Assembly (NCBI RefSeq): GCF_001636295.1
Contig: NZ_CP014209.1
Span: 62,001-126,000 of the forward strand
Source of the DNA: Isoptericola dokdonensis DS-3
Lineage (GTDB): Bacteria > Actinomycetota > Actinomycetes > Actinomycetales > Cellulomonadaceae
Length of the DNA: 64,000 nucleotides
Direction of reading: 5' to 3'
The position numbers were made by a program, and so were the translations under genes. The notes beneath the pieces were generated by a model that saw only the letters and a program-made list of their open reading frames with translations, was not told the origin of the DNA and did no database searches. This document shows positions 1 through 8,932 of this stretch, one piece after another. Each line of letters opens with the position of its first letter. The first letter of the stretch is position 1.

Positions 1-567
1 GCGGGGCAGCGTCGCGGTGGGTTCGACGGCGGGCAGGTCGTCCCGGCGCAGCGGGCGCCACGGGATCTCCCGCGGGCGTGGGGCGGGGGGACGCCAGCCG
101 TGCTCGAGCCAGGCGCCGCGGAACGGCGTGAACACCTGGTACGGCGTGCCCGAGCCGGTGCGCAAACGGCCGGGGGAGACGGCGTACGCGGAGCCGGTCG
201 TCACCAGCGGGACGCCGGTCGGCAGCGCCGCGCGGACGGCGTCGTCGCGGCGGGCACCGTACGGCTCGTGGCTCGCCGCGGCGTGCACCTCGGACGCGCG
301 GGCCTCGCGCACGACGGCGGGCACCACCTCGCGGGGGTCGCCCCGGCGCACGACCAGCGCTCCCCCGCACGCCTCGTCGAGCGCGCGCAAGGAGTCCACG
401 AGGTAGGCGAGCCGGTTCGCGCCGGCGCGGGACCACAGCGCCTCGTCGAGCACGTACAGGCCGACCACGTCGTCGCCGTCCGCGCGGGCCGCCTCGACGG
501 CGGCCACGAGGGCGGGGTTGTCGGCCAGGCGGAGGTCGCGGCGGAACCACATCACGGTCGTCGGCAC
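1..567 (-). CDS. phr: DNA photolyase / cryptochrome family, N-terminal part
   Basis: Light-driven repair flavoprotein that splits UV-induced pyrimidine dimers in DNA. Only the first 189 residues are present; the gene runs off the left edge. Residues 5-13 read VMWFRRDLR, the usual opening of the photolyase alpha/beta (antenna) domain, followed by the family pattern LADNPAL and then DDVVGLYVLD. The FAD-binding helical domain lies outside the window. The GTG at 565-567 was chosen because a TACGGT box lies 6 nt upstream (leaderless start); an ATG five codons inside is the alternative. Divergent from the peptide transporter at 648. The family is clear; the CPD versus (6-4) class cannot be told from this half. 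Confidence 0.85.
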   Translation of the reverse strand, partial: MPTTVMWFRRDLRLADNPALVAAVEAARADGDDVVGLYVLDEALWSRAGANRLAYLVDSLRALDEACGGALVVRRGDPREVVPAVVREARASEVHAAASHEPYGARRDDAVRAALPTGVPLVTTGSAYAVSPGRLRTGSGTPYQVFTPFRGAWLEHGWRPPAPRPREIPWRPLRRDDLPAVEPTATLPR

Positions 568-573
568 CCGGCC

Positions 574-579
574 ACCGTA
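574..579 (-). promoter_or_regulatory. -10 box of leaderless photolyase transcript
   Basis: TACGGT on the minus strand, 6 nt before the GTG start, with no Shine-Dalgarno between; fits the TANNNT leaderless pattern seen across the window. Confidence 0.5.
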
Positions 580-647
580 CGGGGCGCGGCCGGGCACCGC
601 CGCACGGCCCGGTCGCAGGGCGCGGGCACCGGTGCCAGAGTTTGCTC

Positions 648-2168
648 ATGACCGAGCAGGCAGCGGTACCGGAGCCCCGCCCGCAGCACGAGGGTGACCG
701 GGCGTTCTTCGGCCACCCCCGAGGGCTCATGACGCTGGCGACCACGGAGCTGTGGGAGCGGTTCAGCTACTACGGCATGCGCGCGATCCTCTACCTCTAC
801 CTCGTCGACACCGTGCTCAACGGCGGTCTCGCGATGGACGAGACGACCGCTGCGGCGTTCGTCTCCATCTACGGCACGTCGGTGTACCTGCTGTCGATCC
901 TCGGCGGGTGGCTGGCCGACCGGGTGATCGGCGCCCGCCGCTCCGTCCTCTACGGCGGCATCATCATCGCCGCGGGGCACGTGCTGCTGACCATCCCGAC
1001 GTACGGCGCGTCGATGGCCGGCATCGGTCTCGTGGCGCTCGGTACGGGCCTGCTCAAGCCCAACGTGTCGTCGATGGTCGGCGAGCTCTACGCCCGCGAC
1101 GACCCGCGCCGCGACCCCGCGTTCACGATCTTCTACATGGGGATCAACCTCGGGTCGTTCTTCTCCCCGATCGTGGTCGGCGCCGTCCAGCGGACCTGGG
1201 GCTACCACGCCGGGTTCTCGGTGGCGGCGATCGGCATGGCGATCGCGCTGGTGTTCTTCGTCGGCGGCTACCGCTACCTGGGCAAGGCCGGGACCGACAT
1301 CGCCAACCCGATCACCCCGGCCGACCGGCCGAAGGTGGTCCGGCTCGGGCTGCTGGTGCTCGGCGCGATCGCCCTCGCGACCGTCGTCGCCGTCCTCGTG
1401 TCCGGCGAGTGGGGCATCACCACCTTCATCGACGCGACGTCTTACCTGGCGCTCGTGACGCCCGTCGTGCTGCTCACCGTGATGTACCGGTCCCCGCGGG
1501 TCACCGAGGCCGAACGCCCGCGCGTCCTGGCCTACGTGCCGCTGTTCGTCGCGGCGATGCTGTTCTGGATGATCTTCGAGCAGGCCGCGACCACGCTCAC
1601 CCAGTTCGCCGACGAACGCACCCAGCTCTCCTTGTTCGGGTTCACGTTGTCGCCGGCGTTCTTCCAGTCGGTCAACCCGTTGTCGATCATCCTGCTGGCG
1701 CCGGTGTTCGCGTGGATCTGGACGAAGACGAACGACCGGCCGCCGACGGCGTACAAGTTCGTCATGGGTCTGGCGCTCGCGGCGCTGTCGTTCATCTTTC
1801 TCGCCGCCGCGTCGGCGGTCCTCGGCGACACCCTGGCGCCGCCATGGGTGCTTATCACCGTGTACGTGGTCCAGACGCTCGGTGAGCTGTGTCTGTCCCC
1901 GGTGGGCATCGCGGCGACGACGCTGCTCGCGCCGCGGGCGTTCCGCGGACAGGCGATGGCGCTGTGGTTCCTCGCGTCGGCCGCGGGCCAGGCGATCACG
2001 GCCCAGACGATCCAGGCCACCGAAGGGGTGTCCGACACCGTGTACTTCGGCGGGATCGGGGTCGTCGCGCTGGTGTTCGCGGGGATCCTGCTGCTGCTGG
2101 CGCCGTGGGTCACCCGGCACATCCGGCACGCGGACGAGCTGGAGGGCACCCGCACCGCGGGCGAGTGA
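648..2168 (+). CDS. POT/PTR-family proton-dependent oligopeptide transporter
   Basis: Inner-membrane symporter importing di- and tripeptides with protons; 506 residues, about 12-14 hydrophobic segments. Family signatures are visible: ELWERFSYYGMRAIL near residue 36 (with the ExxERFxYYG motif), GWLADRVIGARR near 88, GTGLLKPN near 128 and FTIFYMGINLGS near 160 (PTR2 signature region). A TTG two codons upstream is open, but the ATG at 648 is preferred: it lies 6 nt after a CAGAGT box and no ribosome site precedes either. Convergent with the DoxX gene, with a shared hairpin between them. Confident family call; peptide specificity is not readable. Confidence 0.93.
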   Translation: MTEQAAVPEPRPQHEGDRAFFGHPRGLMTLATTELWERFSYYGMRAILYLYLVDTVLNGGLAMDETTAAAFVSIYGTSVYLLSILGGWLADRVIGARRSVLYGGIIIAAGHVLLTIPTYGASMAGIGLVALGTGLLKPNVSSMVGELYARDDPRRDPAFTIFYMGINLGSFFSPIVVGAVQRTWGYHAGFSVAAIGMAIALVFFVGGYRYLGKAGTDIANPITPADRPKVVRLGLLVLGAIALATVVAVLVSGEWGITTFIDATSYLALVTPVVLLTVMYRSPRVTEAERPRVLAYVPLFVAAMLFWMIFEQAATTLTQFADERTQLSLFGFTLSPAFFQSVNPLSIILLAPVFAWIWTKTNDRPPTAYKFVMGLALAALSFIFLAAASAVLGDTLAPPWVLITVYVVQTLGELCLSPVGIAATTLLAPRAFRGQAMALWFLASAAGQAITAQTIQATEGVSDTVYFGGIGVVALVFAGILLLLAPWVTRHIRHADELEGTRTAGE

Positions 2169-2178
2169 CCGACGGCAG

Positions 2179-2222
2179 GACGCCCGGGAGGAGCGGCGCG
2201 GTCGCCGCGCCTCCCGGGCGTC
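2179..2222. terminator. Bidirectional hairpin between convergent genes
   Basis: 20-bp stem (arms 2179-2198 and 2203-2222, one mismatch) with a 4-nt CGGT loop, placed between the stops of the POT and DoxX genes. No U-tract, as is usual at this GC content. Confidence 0.7.
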
Positions 2223-2271
2223 GCCGCGTCGGTGGTCAGGGCCCGTCGCGGTCGCGGGGCCGCCGGGCGGG

Positions 2272-2826
2272 TCAGCGCATCCAGGTGGCGGTGCCGGGGA
2301 TGCCGGAGGCGGCCCAGGCGCGGCCGAGGCCCCAGGTGTCGCCGGAGCGGGTGAGGGCGAGCGCGGCGAGGAGCGCGACGTAGACGAGGTGCTGGTCGAC
2401 GAGCGGGTTGTTCGACCCGGCGCCGAAGGGCCAGGACGCGACGTAGAGCATGGCCATGATGAGCCCGCCGGCGACGGCGGCGACCCGCAGGCCGATGCCG
2501 AGCAGCAGCGCCAGGCCGGTGCCCAGCATGCCGCCGATGAACAGGACGTCCGTGACGGGGCCGGCGAGGGCGGCGAAGAGGGCGGCCGGCGGCGAGTCGA
2601 GGTGGGTGAGGTAGCCGCCGGTGGGCGAGCTCCCGGCGATCCACGCCTGGTCACGGGGGGTGGCGTGGCCGAGCCCGAAGATCTTGTCGAGGGCGGGCCA
2701 TAGGAAGACGGCGGCGAGCAGGAGGCGGCAGGTGGCGAGCGCGCGCCGGGCGGAAGGGCTGGAGACGAGCTGGTCTGACGAGGTGCTGGTGATGGTGCTG
2801 GCGGGTTCCTTCGTCGTGGCAGTCAT
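2272..2826 (-). CDS. DoxX family membrane protein
   Basis: 184 residues with four hydrophobic segments after a polar N-terminus of about 28 residues: ALATCRLLLAAVFLWPALDK, then a stretch around VTDVLFIGGMLGTGLALLLG, AVAGGLIMAMLYVA and LVYVALLAALAL. The DoxX-type pattern includes FLWPALDKIFG and the mid-protein GxGLALLLGIG. Some homologues belong to thiosulfate:quinone oxidoreductases, others to redox or stress pathways; a specific role is not shown here. The frame is open further upstream, but the ATG at 2826 is chosen because the extension is arginine-rich and unlike a membrane leader. The spacer to ilvD holds no other gene. Confidence 0.8.
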   Translation of the reverse strand: MTATTKEPASTITSTSSDQLVSSPSARRALATCRLLLAAVFLWPALDKIFGLGHATPRDQAWIAGSSPTGGYLTHLDSPPAALFAALAGPVTDVLFIGGMLGTGLALLLGIGLRVAAVAGGLIMAMLYVASWPFGAGSNNPLVDQHLVYVALLAALALTRSGDTWGLGRAWAASGIPGTATWMR

Positions 2827-2968
2827 GGCCCACGACCGTACTGACGAGTCCGGCCTGGTTGTCCAGAAAAACCGTTTCAGTCTGGAATCTTCTCGGTGGA
2901 TGAGACTGGGACGCGCCGGGCCTGCGGTCGCCAGGCGGACGGGCCGTCGACCAGCGGACGGGACGGCG

Positions 2969-2974
2969 TACGCT
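2969..2974 (+). promoter_or_regulatory. Candidate -10 box of ilvD
   Basis: TACGCT with a weak TCGACC (2947-2952) 16 bp upstream; would give a 5' leader of about 50 nt before the ilvD ribosome site. Weak evidence. Confidence 0.3.
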
Positions 2975-3029
2975 GCCCTGACGCGTCGCCCCCATGCCGC
3001 GAGCGACACCGGTACGAAGGAGCATCCTG

Positions 3030-4892
3030 ATGAGCCGCCCCCTGCGCTCCCGCACGTCCACCCACGGCCGCAACATGTCCGGCGCCCGCGCGCTCTGGCG
3101 CGCCACGGGCATGGGGTCGGAGGACTTCGGCAAGCCGATCATCGCCATCGCCAACTCGTACACGCAGTTCGTCCCCGGGCACGTGCACCTCAAGGACATG
3201 GGCGACCTCGTCGCCTCGGCGATCCGTGAGGCGGGCGGCGTCTCCAAGGAGTTCAACACGATCGCCGTCGACGACGGCATCGCGATGGGTCACGCCGGCA
3301 TGCTCTACTCGCTGCCCAGCCGCGACCTCATCGCCGACTCCGTCGAGTACATGGTCAACGCGCACTGCGCCGACGCCCTGGTCTGCATCTCCAACTGCGA
3401 CAAGATCACCCCGGGCATGCTCAACGCCGCCATGCGGCTCAACATCCCCGTCATCTTCGTCTCCGGCGGGCCGATGGAGGCCGGCAAGGCGATCGTCGCG
3501 GACGGCGTCGCCAAGACCCCCCTCAACCTCATCAACGCGATCAACTACGCCGCCGACGACAACGTCTCGGACGAGGCGCTGGCCCAGGTCGAGGAGAACG
3601 CCTGCCCCACGTGCGGGTCGTGCTCCGGCATGTTCACGGCGAACTCGATGAACTGCCTCACCGAGGCCCTCGGCCTGTCGCTGCCCGGCAACGGCTCCAC
3701 GCTGGCGACGCACGCCGCGCGCCGCGACCTGTTCCTCGAGGCCGGGCGCACCATCGTCGACCTGGCCAAGCGGTACTACGAGGACGAGGACGACACGGCG
3801 GCGCCGCGGGGGATCGCCACCAAGGAGGCGTTCGCCAACGCGATGGCGCTCGACGTCGCCATGGGCGGCTCGACCAACACGGTGCTGCACGTGCTCGCCG
3901 CCGCTCAGGAGGGCGACGTCGACTTCACGCTCGCGGACATCGAGGAGATCTCCCGCCGGGTGCCGTGCCTGAGCAAGGTCGCGCCGAACCACCCGGACTA
4001 CCACATGGAGGACGTCCACCGGGCGGGCGGCATCCCCGCGCTGCTCGGCGAGCTGCACCGCGCCGGGCTGCTCGCCAAGGACGTCACCAGCGTGCACACC
4101 GCCACCCTCGACGACTGGCTGGACGACTGGGACGTCCGCGGCGGCAAGGCCACCGACCGGGCCCTCGAGCTGTTCCACGCCGCGCCGGGTGGCGTGCGCA
4201 CCACGCAGGCGTTCTCCACGCAGAACCGGTGGGAGTCGCTCGACACCGACCAGGTGAACGGCTGCATCCGCGACGTCGAGCACGCGTACACCGTCGAGGG
4301 CGGCCTCGCCGTGCTGCGCGGCAACCTCGCCCAGGACGGCGCCGTGTTCAAGACGGCCGGCGTCGACCCGGACGTCTTCCACTTCGTCGGCACCGCGCTC
4401 GTCTGCGAGTCGCAGGACGAGGCCGTCGAGAAGATCCTCACCAAGCAGGTCCAGCCCGGCCACGTCGTCGTCGTGCGGTACGAGGGCCCCGCGGGCGGCC
4501 CCGGCATGCAGGAGATGCTCTACCCGACGTCGTTCATCAAGGGCCGCGGCCTGGGCAAGGTGTGCGCGCTCATCACGGACGGCCGGTTCTCCGGCGGGTC
4601 GTCCGGCATCTCCATCGGGCACGTCTCGCCCGAGGCCGCTGCGGGCGGCGTCATCGGCCTGGTCGAGGACGGCGACGAGATCGTGATCGACGTCGACTCG
4701 CGCTCCGTCCACCTCAACGTGCCCGACGACGTGCTGACCGAGCGCCGCGCCGCGATGGAGGCCCGCGAGCACCCGTGGCAGCCCGTCGCCCGCGACCGCT
4801 ACGTCTCGCCCGCGCTGCAGGCGTACGCCGCCATGGCGACGTCCGCCGACCGCGGCGCCGTGCGCGACGTCTCGCTCATCACGCGGCGCTGA
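3030..4892 (+). CDS. ilvD: Dihydroxy-acid dehydratase, long (E. coli-like) type
   Basis: Dehydrates 2,3-dihydroxyisovalerate and 2,3-dihydroxy-3-methylvalerate to the 2-keto acids of valine and isoleucine. 620 residues, the length of the E. coli enzyme. Cluster cysteines: C123 in [10 protein letters not shown] and the CPTCGSCSG motif (C192, C195, C198). At the position where the shorter class has a third conserved Cys it reads [10 protein letters not shown], without Cys. GGSTNTVLH and [10 protein letters not shown] are further family motifs. Start: GAAGGAG at 3016-3022 sits 7 nt before this ATG; an open ATG 36 nt upstream lacks such a site. A second ilvD of the other class follows at 5877, with an AIM24-like gene on the opposite strand between. 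Confidence 0.97.
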   Translation: MSRPLRSRTSTHGRNMSGARALWRATGMGSEDFGKPIIAIANSYTQFVPGHVHLKDMGDLVASAIREAGGVSKEFNTIAVDDGIAMGHAGMLYSLPSRDLIADSVEYMVNAHCADALVCISNCDKITPGMLNAAMRLNIPVIFVSGGPMEAGKAIVADGVAKTPLNLINAINYAADDNVSDEALAQVEENACPTCGSCSGMFTANSMNCLTEALGLSLPGNGSTLATHAARRDLFLEAGRTIVDLAKRYYEDEDDTAAPRGIATKEAFANAMALDVAMGGSTNTVLHVLAAAQEGDVDFTLADIEEISRRVPCLSKVAPNHPDYHMEDVHRAGGIPALLGELHRAGLLAKDVTSVHTATLDDWLDDWDVRGGKATDRALELFHAAPGGVRTTQAFSTQNRWESLDTDQVNGCIRDVEHAYTVEGGLAVLRGNLAQDGAVFKTAGVDPDVFHFVGTALVCESQDEAVEKILTKQVQPGHVVVVRYEGPAGGPGMQEMLYPTSFIKGRGLGKVCALITDGRFSGGSSGISIGHVSPEAAAGGVIGLVEDGDEIVIDVDSRSVHLNVPDDVLTERRAAMEAREHPWQPVARDRYVSPALQAYAAMATSADRGAVRDVSLITRR

Positions 4893-4920
4893 GCGTCGAT
4901 CGTGGCTGCTCGCGGTGCGG

Positions 4921-5013
4921 GGGGGACGGGACGCGCCGGGTCTACCATCCGCGCCGCTCGTCCCTCGCGGCGCTCCCGCCAGACCCGCCACGACCCGGCG
5001 CGTCCCGTCCCCC
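4921..5013. repeat. Nested inverted repeat downstream of ilvD
   Basis: Perfect 21-bp inverted repeat (4921-4941 and 4993-5013) around a 51-nt spacer that itself holds a 7-bp hairpin (GCGCCGC/GCGGCGC, 4951-4957 and 4967-4973). Lies between the stops of ilvD and the convergent AIM24-like gene; could end transcription from both sides. Confidence 0.7.
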
Positions 5014-5046
5014 GAACCGTTCGCCGCCCACTTCCGGTGACCCCGG

Positions 5047-5727
5047 TCAGGAGGACGACGAGTCGTGCCGGGGGAGTCGTGCGTCGAGCCAGCTGATGAG
5101 GTCGCCGGTGCTGCGGGTCTGGATCCAGACGCGGCCGGGCCCGGAGAACTCGCCCACCAGGCCCTCGCCGCCGAGGAGCGTCGTCTTCCAGGACCCGGCC
5201 TTGCGGATCGAGTAGCGCACGCCCGCGTCGAACGCGACGACGTGGCCGGTGTCGACCGTCATCGTCTCGCCGGGCGCGAGGGTGGCGACACGGATGCCGC
5301 CGTAGGCGGCGACCAGCAGGTCGCCGTGCCCGGAGCAGCGCAGGAGCACCAGCCCCGCGCCGGAGAAGAACCCCTTGGCACCGCCCCACTTCGAGTCGAC
5401 CTCGACCGTGGTGTCCGAGGCGAGCCAGCCGCCGGACTGGACGAGGATCTCCTCGCCGGTCAGCCGGACGACGGTGATGTCGCCGGGCAGCGCCGGTGCC
5501 ACGCCGACGGATCCGCCGCTGCTCGACGCGAAGTCGTTGACGAAGAAGCTCTCACCGCCGATGGCGCGGCGCAGGCCCTTCATGAAGCCACCGCGGGTGG
5601 ACGTGGTGACCTGGACGTCGCCACGGGTTGTGGCCATCGCGCCGCCCTCGAGCCGGACCGTCCCTCCGGGCGGCAGCGACACCTCCGCGAACGCGAACGC
5701 CGGACCGCCCTCGACCTGAACCTCCAC
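5047..5727 (-). CDS. AIM24 / TIGR00266-family protein
   Basis: 226-residue soluble protein rich in beta-strand and glycine; no signal peptide or membrane segment. Matches the AIM24 family (DUF124) pattern: [20 protein letters not shown] near residue 28, the GESFFVNDF block near 59 and [10 protein letters not shown] near the end. Members form a double-stranded beta-helix fold; the molecular function in bacteria is not established. GTG start at 5727 with GGAGGG about 5 nt upstream on the same strand. It sits alone between two ilvD paralogues, convergent with the first and divergent from the second. Confidence 0.85.
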   Translation of the reverse strand: MEVQVEGGPAFAFAEVSLPPGGTVRLEGGAMATTRGDVQVTTSTRGGFMKGLRRAIGGESFFVNDFASSSGGSVGVAPALPGDITVVRLTGEEILVQSGGWLASDTTVEVDSKWGGAKGFFSGAGLVLLRCSGHGDLLVAAYGGIRVATLAPGETMTVDTGHVVAFDAGVRYSIRKAGSWKTTLLGGEGLVGEFSGPGRVWIQTRSTGDLISWLDARLPRHDSSSS

Positions 5728-5863
5728 GGAACCCTCCCCGTCGTCGGCGCGGCCCTCGATGGGCGGCGTCCCGAGCCCACTATCGCAGCGCGACGCCCCG
5801 GCTGCGCGGCAGCCGGCCGCGCCCCGACCCGGGCCTCGCCGGGCCGGTGGACGCCGTCACGCC

Positions 5864-5869
5864 TAGCCT
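5864..5869 (+). promoter_or_regulatory. -10 box, leaderless start of second ilvD
   Basis: TAGCCT, 7 nt before the ATG at 5877; no Shine-Dalgarno in between. Decides this start over the longer open frame. Confidence 0.6.
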
Positions 5870-5876
5870 GGCCAGC

Positions 5877-7592
5877 ATGACCACCGACGCTGCCGCACCG
5901 ACGACCCCGGACCTCAAGCCGCGCTCCCGTCAGGTCACCGACGGGCTGGAGGCGACCGCCGCGCGCGGGATGCTGCGCGCCGTCGGCCTGGGCGACGAGG
6001 ACTTCGCGAAGCCGCAGATCGGCGTCGCCAGCTCGTGGAACGAGATCACGCCGTGCAACCTGTCGCTCGACCGGCTCGCGGCGGGCGTGAAGAACGGCGT
6101 GCACGCGGGCGGCGGGTACCCGCTGCAGTTCGGCACCATCTCCGTCTCGGACGGCATCTCCATGGGGCACGAGGGCATGCACTTCTCGCTGGTGAGCCGC
6201 GACGTCATCGCCGACTCGGTGGAGACGGTGATGCAGGCCGAACGCCTCGACGGGTCGGTGCTGCTCGCCGGGTGCGACAAGTCGCTGCCGGGGATGCTCA
6301 TGGCGGCCGCGCGCCTGGACCTGGCGAGCGTGTTCCTCTACGCGGGCTCGATCATGCCCGGCTGGGTGAAGCTGTCCGACGGCACCGAGAAGGACGTCAC
6401 GCTCATCGACGCGTTCGAGGCGGTCGGCGCGTGCTCGCGCGGCCTGATGAGCCGCGAGGACGTCGACCGCATCGAGCGGGCCATCTGCCCGGGCGAGGGC
6501 GCGTGCGGCGGCATGTACACGGCGAACACGATGGCGTCCGTCGCGGAGGCGATGGGGATGTCCCTGCCCGGTTCGGCCGCGCCGCCGTCGGCCGACCGCC
6601 GTCGCGACATGTTCGCCGTCCGCTCCGGCGAGGCCGTCGTCGAGCTGCTGCGGCGCGGCATCACCGCGCGCGACATCATGACGAAGGAGGCGTTCGAGAA
6701 CGCCATCGCCGTCGTCATGGCGTTCGGCGGCTCCACGAACGCGGTGCTGCACCTGCTGGCCATCGCGCACGAGGCCGAGGTCGAGCTCACCCTGGACGAC
6801 TTCTCCCGCGTGGCCGACCGTGTGCCGCACCTGGGCGACCTCAAGCCGTTCGGGCGCTACGTCATGTACGACGTCGACCGCATCGGGGGAGTGCCGGTGG
6901 TCATGAAGGCGCTGCTGGACGCCGGACTGCTCCACGGCGACGCCCTGACGGTCACCGGTCGCACCGTCGCCGAGAACCTCGCCGACATCGCCCCGCCGGA
7001 CCCGGACGGCAAGATCCTGCGCGCGCTCGACCGCCCCATCCACCCCACCGGCGGCATCACGATCCTGCACGGCACGCTCGCCCCCGAGGGCGCGGTGGTG
7101 AAGTCCGCCGGGTTCGACACCGACGTGTTCGAGGGCACGGCCCGCGTCTTCGAGCGCGAGCGCGCCGCCCTCGACGCCCTGGAGGACGGCACCATCACCG
7201 ACGGCGACGTCGTCGTCATCCGCTACGAGGGCCCGAAGGGCGGGCCGGGCATGCGCGAGATGCTCGCCATCACCGGTGCCATCAAGGGCGCGGGCCTCGG
7301 CAAGACGGTCCTGCTGCTCACCGACGGCCGGTTCTCCGGCGGCACCACCGGCCTGTGCGTCGGGCACGTCGCCCCCGAGGCCGTCGACGGCGGCCCGGTC
7401 GCGTTCGTCCGCGACGGCGACCGCATCCGCCTCGACGTCGCGAGCAAGACCCTCGACCTGCTCGTCGACGACACCGAGCTCGCCGCGCGCCGCGCCGACT
7501 GGGCGCCGATGCCGCCCCGCTACACCCGCGGGGTGCTCGCCAAGTACGCCAAGCTCGTCGGGTCCGCGTCGCGGGGTGCCGTCCTCGGCTGA
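5877..7592 (+). CDS. ilvD: Dihydroxy-acid dehydratase, short (mycobacterial/plant-like) type
   Basis: 571 residues, same reaction class as the ilvD at 3030 but clearly a different subfamily. Three cysteines are placed as in the [2Fe-2S] class: C60 (EITPCNL), C133 ([10 protein letters not shown]) and C210 ([14 protein letters not shown]). Other motifs: [23 protein letters not shown] and [10 protein letters not shown]. The two proteins share only these islands, so they are not a recent duplication. Leaderless ATG with TAGCCT 7 nt upstream. The frame is open well before it, but that extension is low-complexity Pro/Arg. Some members of the IlvD/Edd family act on sugar acids; motif conservation and the BCAA context favour dihydroxy-acid dehydratase. 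Confidence 0.93.
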   Translation: MTTDAAAPTTPDLKPRSRQVTDGLEATAARGMLRAVGLGDEDFAKPQIGVASSWNEITPCNLSLDRLAAGVKNGVHAGGGYPLQFGTISVSDGISMGHEGMHFSLVSRDVIADSVETVMQAERLDGSVLLAGCDKSLPGMLMAAARLDLASVFLYAGSIMPGWVKLSDGTEKDVTLIDAFEAVGACSRGLMSREDVDRIERAICPGEGACGGMYTANTMASVAEAMGMSLPGSAAPPSADRRRDMFAVRSGEAVVELLRRGITARDIMTKEAFENAIAVVMAFGGSTNAVLHLLAIAHEAEVELTLDDFSRVADRVPHLGDLKPFGRYVMYDVDRIGGVPVVMKALLDAGLLHGDALTVTGRTVAENLADIAPPDPDGKILRALDRPIHPTGGITILHGTLAPEGAVVKSAGFDTDVFEGTARVFERERAALDALEDGTITDGDVVVIRYEGPKGGPGMREMLAITGAIKGAGLGKTVLLLTDGRFSGGTTGLCVGHVAPEAVDGGPVAFVRDGDRIRLDVASKTLDLLVDDTELAARRADWAPMPPRYTRGVLAKYAKLVGSASRGAVLG

Positions 7593-7647
7593 GAGCCGCC
7601 CCTGAGACGACCTGGTGGGACGGGCGGCCACCTGCGACGATCCGGGC

Positions 7648-8241
7648 ATGGGAAAGGTCCACGAGCAGATCGACGACCGGCTGCGCGCGTTCATCACCGC
7701 GCAGCACCTGTTCTTCGTGGCGACGGCGCCGCGCGCCGACGACGGGCACGTCAGCCTCTCGCCGAAGGGCATCGCCGGGACGTTCGTCGTCGTCGACGAG
7801 CACACCGTCGCCTACCTCGACATCACGGGATCAGGCGTCGAGACGATCGCCCACCTGCGCGAGAACGGCCGGATCACCCTGATGTTCTGCGCCTTCGACG
7901 GGCCCCCGAACATCGTGCGCCTCCAGGGCCGCGGCCGCGTCGTGAGCCTGTACGACGACGAGTACCCGCGCTGGGCGGCGCGGTTCGACGACCTGCGCGG
8001 CGCGCGGGCGGTGATCGTCGTCGACGTCGAGCGGGTGTCCGACTCGTGCGGGTACACCGTCCCGCTGATGGAGCACGTCGGGGAGCGGGACCTGCTGCAA
8101 CCGTTCATGGACCGCAAGGGCACCGAGGGTCAGGCCGACTACCGGCGTCTGAAGAACCGCACCAGCATCGACGGGCTGCCCGCCTTCGACGACGACCCGC
8201 GGGTCGCGGCCGAGGGGCCACCGGTCGCCGACGCCCGATGA
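7648..8241 (+). CDS. Pyridoxamine 5'-phosphate oxidase-like FMN-binding protein
   Basis: 197 residues with the split-barrel flavin-reductase fold of the PNPOx-like superfamily: FFVATAPRADDGHVSLSPKG near residue 24, NGRITLMFCAFDGPPNIVRL near 74 and a C-terminal SIDGLPAF. Such proteins bind FMN or F420 and reduce or oxidise small molecules; the substrate here is unknown. The PLP-binding Arg/Tyr set of true PdxH is not evident, so vitamin B6 oxidation should not be assumed. ATG at 7648 preferred; a 12-codon extension has no support. Its stop overlaps the start of a 48-residue reading frame. Confidence 0.82.
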   Translation: MGKVHEQIDDRLRAFITAQHLFFVATAPRADDGHVSLSPKGIAGTFVVVDEHTVAYLDITGSGVETIAHLRENGRITLMFCAFDGPPNIVRLQGRGRVVSLYDDEYPRWAARFDDLRGARAVIVVDVERVSDSCGYTVPLMEHVGERDLLQPFMDRKGTEGQADYRRLKNRTSIDGLPAFDDDPRVAAEGPPVADAR

Positions 8242-8384
8242 GCCAGGGCGGGCTGCCCGTCCGGGCGGACGACGTCCGCGCCCTGCCGCGCGGCGTCGGC
8301 TCCGTCGAGCAGTGGGTGGACGACGTCGACGTCCTCATGGACGCCGGTCGCCGCGTCGCCGCGGCGCGGGCCGTCACCGGGTGA
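8238..8384 (+). CDS. Small hypothetical protein (48 aa)
   Basis: ATG overlaps the preceding stop (ATGA), which suggests translational coupling. The product starts MSQGGLPVRADDVRALPRGV and is acidic in the middle (VDDVDVLMDAG) with an Arg/Ala-rich end. No recognised family. Weak evidence: the coupling and typical codon use support it, but short open frames are common at this GC content. Confidence 0.35.
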   Translation: MSQGGLPVRADDVRALPRGVGSVEQWVDDVDVLMDAGRRVAAARAVTG

Positions 8385-8439
8385 CCTCGCGAGGTCGCCC
8401 TCGACGGGGCATCGTGGGCAACAGACCCGAGGAGGCGTC

Positions 8440-8757
8440 ATGACCGACGACAGGATCACGGCCGAGGAGTTCGGCCGTCACGACGGCGTGGACGGCTGGA
8501 CGGTGGCCGACGGCGCGGCGCAGGCGGTGTTCGACACCGGCTCGTTCGCCGCCGGCGTGCAGCTCGTCGACGCGATCGGCGAGCTCGCCGACGCCGCCGA
8601 CCACCACCCCGACGTCGACCTGCGGTACCCCACCGTCACCGTGCGGTGCACGTCCCACGACGTCGGCGGGCTGAGCGAGCGCGACGTGGCGCTCGCGGCC
8701 CGGATCACCGCCGCGGCGCGGGAGCTGGACGTCCCGGTGCGGACCGGTACGGGCTGA
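8440..8757 (+). CDS. Pterin-4a-carbinolamine dehydratase
   Basis: 105 residues, the normal length of 4a-hydroxytetrahydrobiopterin dehydratases, which dehydrate the carbinolamine made by pterin-dependent hydroxylases; homologues also occur where no such hydroxylase is known. The active-site block reads HHPDVDLRYPTVTV followed by TSHDVGGLSERD, matching the family HHP...Y...V...TH..GL...D pattern with SH in place of TH. Strong GAGGAGG ribosome site before the ATG. A hairpin follows the stop directly, so it is probably the last gene of its transcript. Confidence 0.88.
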   Translation: MTDDRITAEEFGRHDGVDGWTVADGAAQAVFDTGSFAAGVQLVDAIGELADAADHHPDVDLRYPTVTVRCTSHDVGGLSERDVALAARITAAARELDVPVRTGTG

Positions 8758-8792
8758 CCGGACGGGCCCGACCGGACCGGCTGCCCGTCCGG
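8758..8792 (+). terminator. Hairpin after the pterin dehydratase gene
   Basis: 10-bp stem CCGGACGGGC / GCCCGTCCGG (8758-8767, 8783-8792) beginning at the base after the stop codon; no T-tract. Confidence 0.5.
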
Positions 8793-8932
8793 GCCGGGCG
8801 TCTGCGCGCCGACCTGCGGCGACACCCCGTGGACGGTCCTTCCCCGCGGGCCTGCCGATGCCCTACTGTGCGGGCAGCACCGCGTCGTGGCGGTGCGTGT
8901 TCAGGCCGCCGGGCGGCCACGGAGGGGGAGCG

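Noticed and set aside
552..2654. Long open frame on the minus strand under the POT transporter
   Set aside because: Composition is arginine/histidine/glutamate-rich without any family signature; typical antisense frame of a high-GC gene.
2994..3029. 12-codon extension of ilvD
   Set aside because: The Shine-Dalgarno at 3016-3022 is inside it and serves the ATG at 3030.
2877..4991. Long open frame antisense to ilvD
   Set aside because: Mirror of ilvD codon bias; the plus-strand protein is unambiguous.
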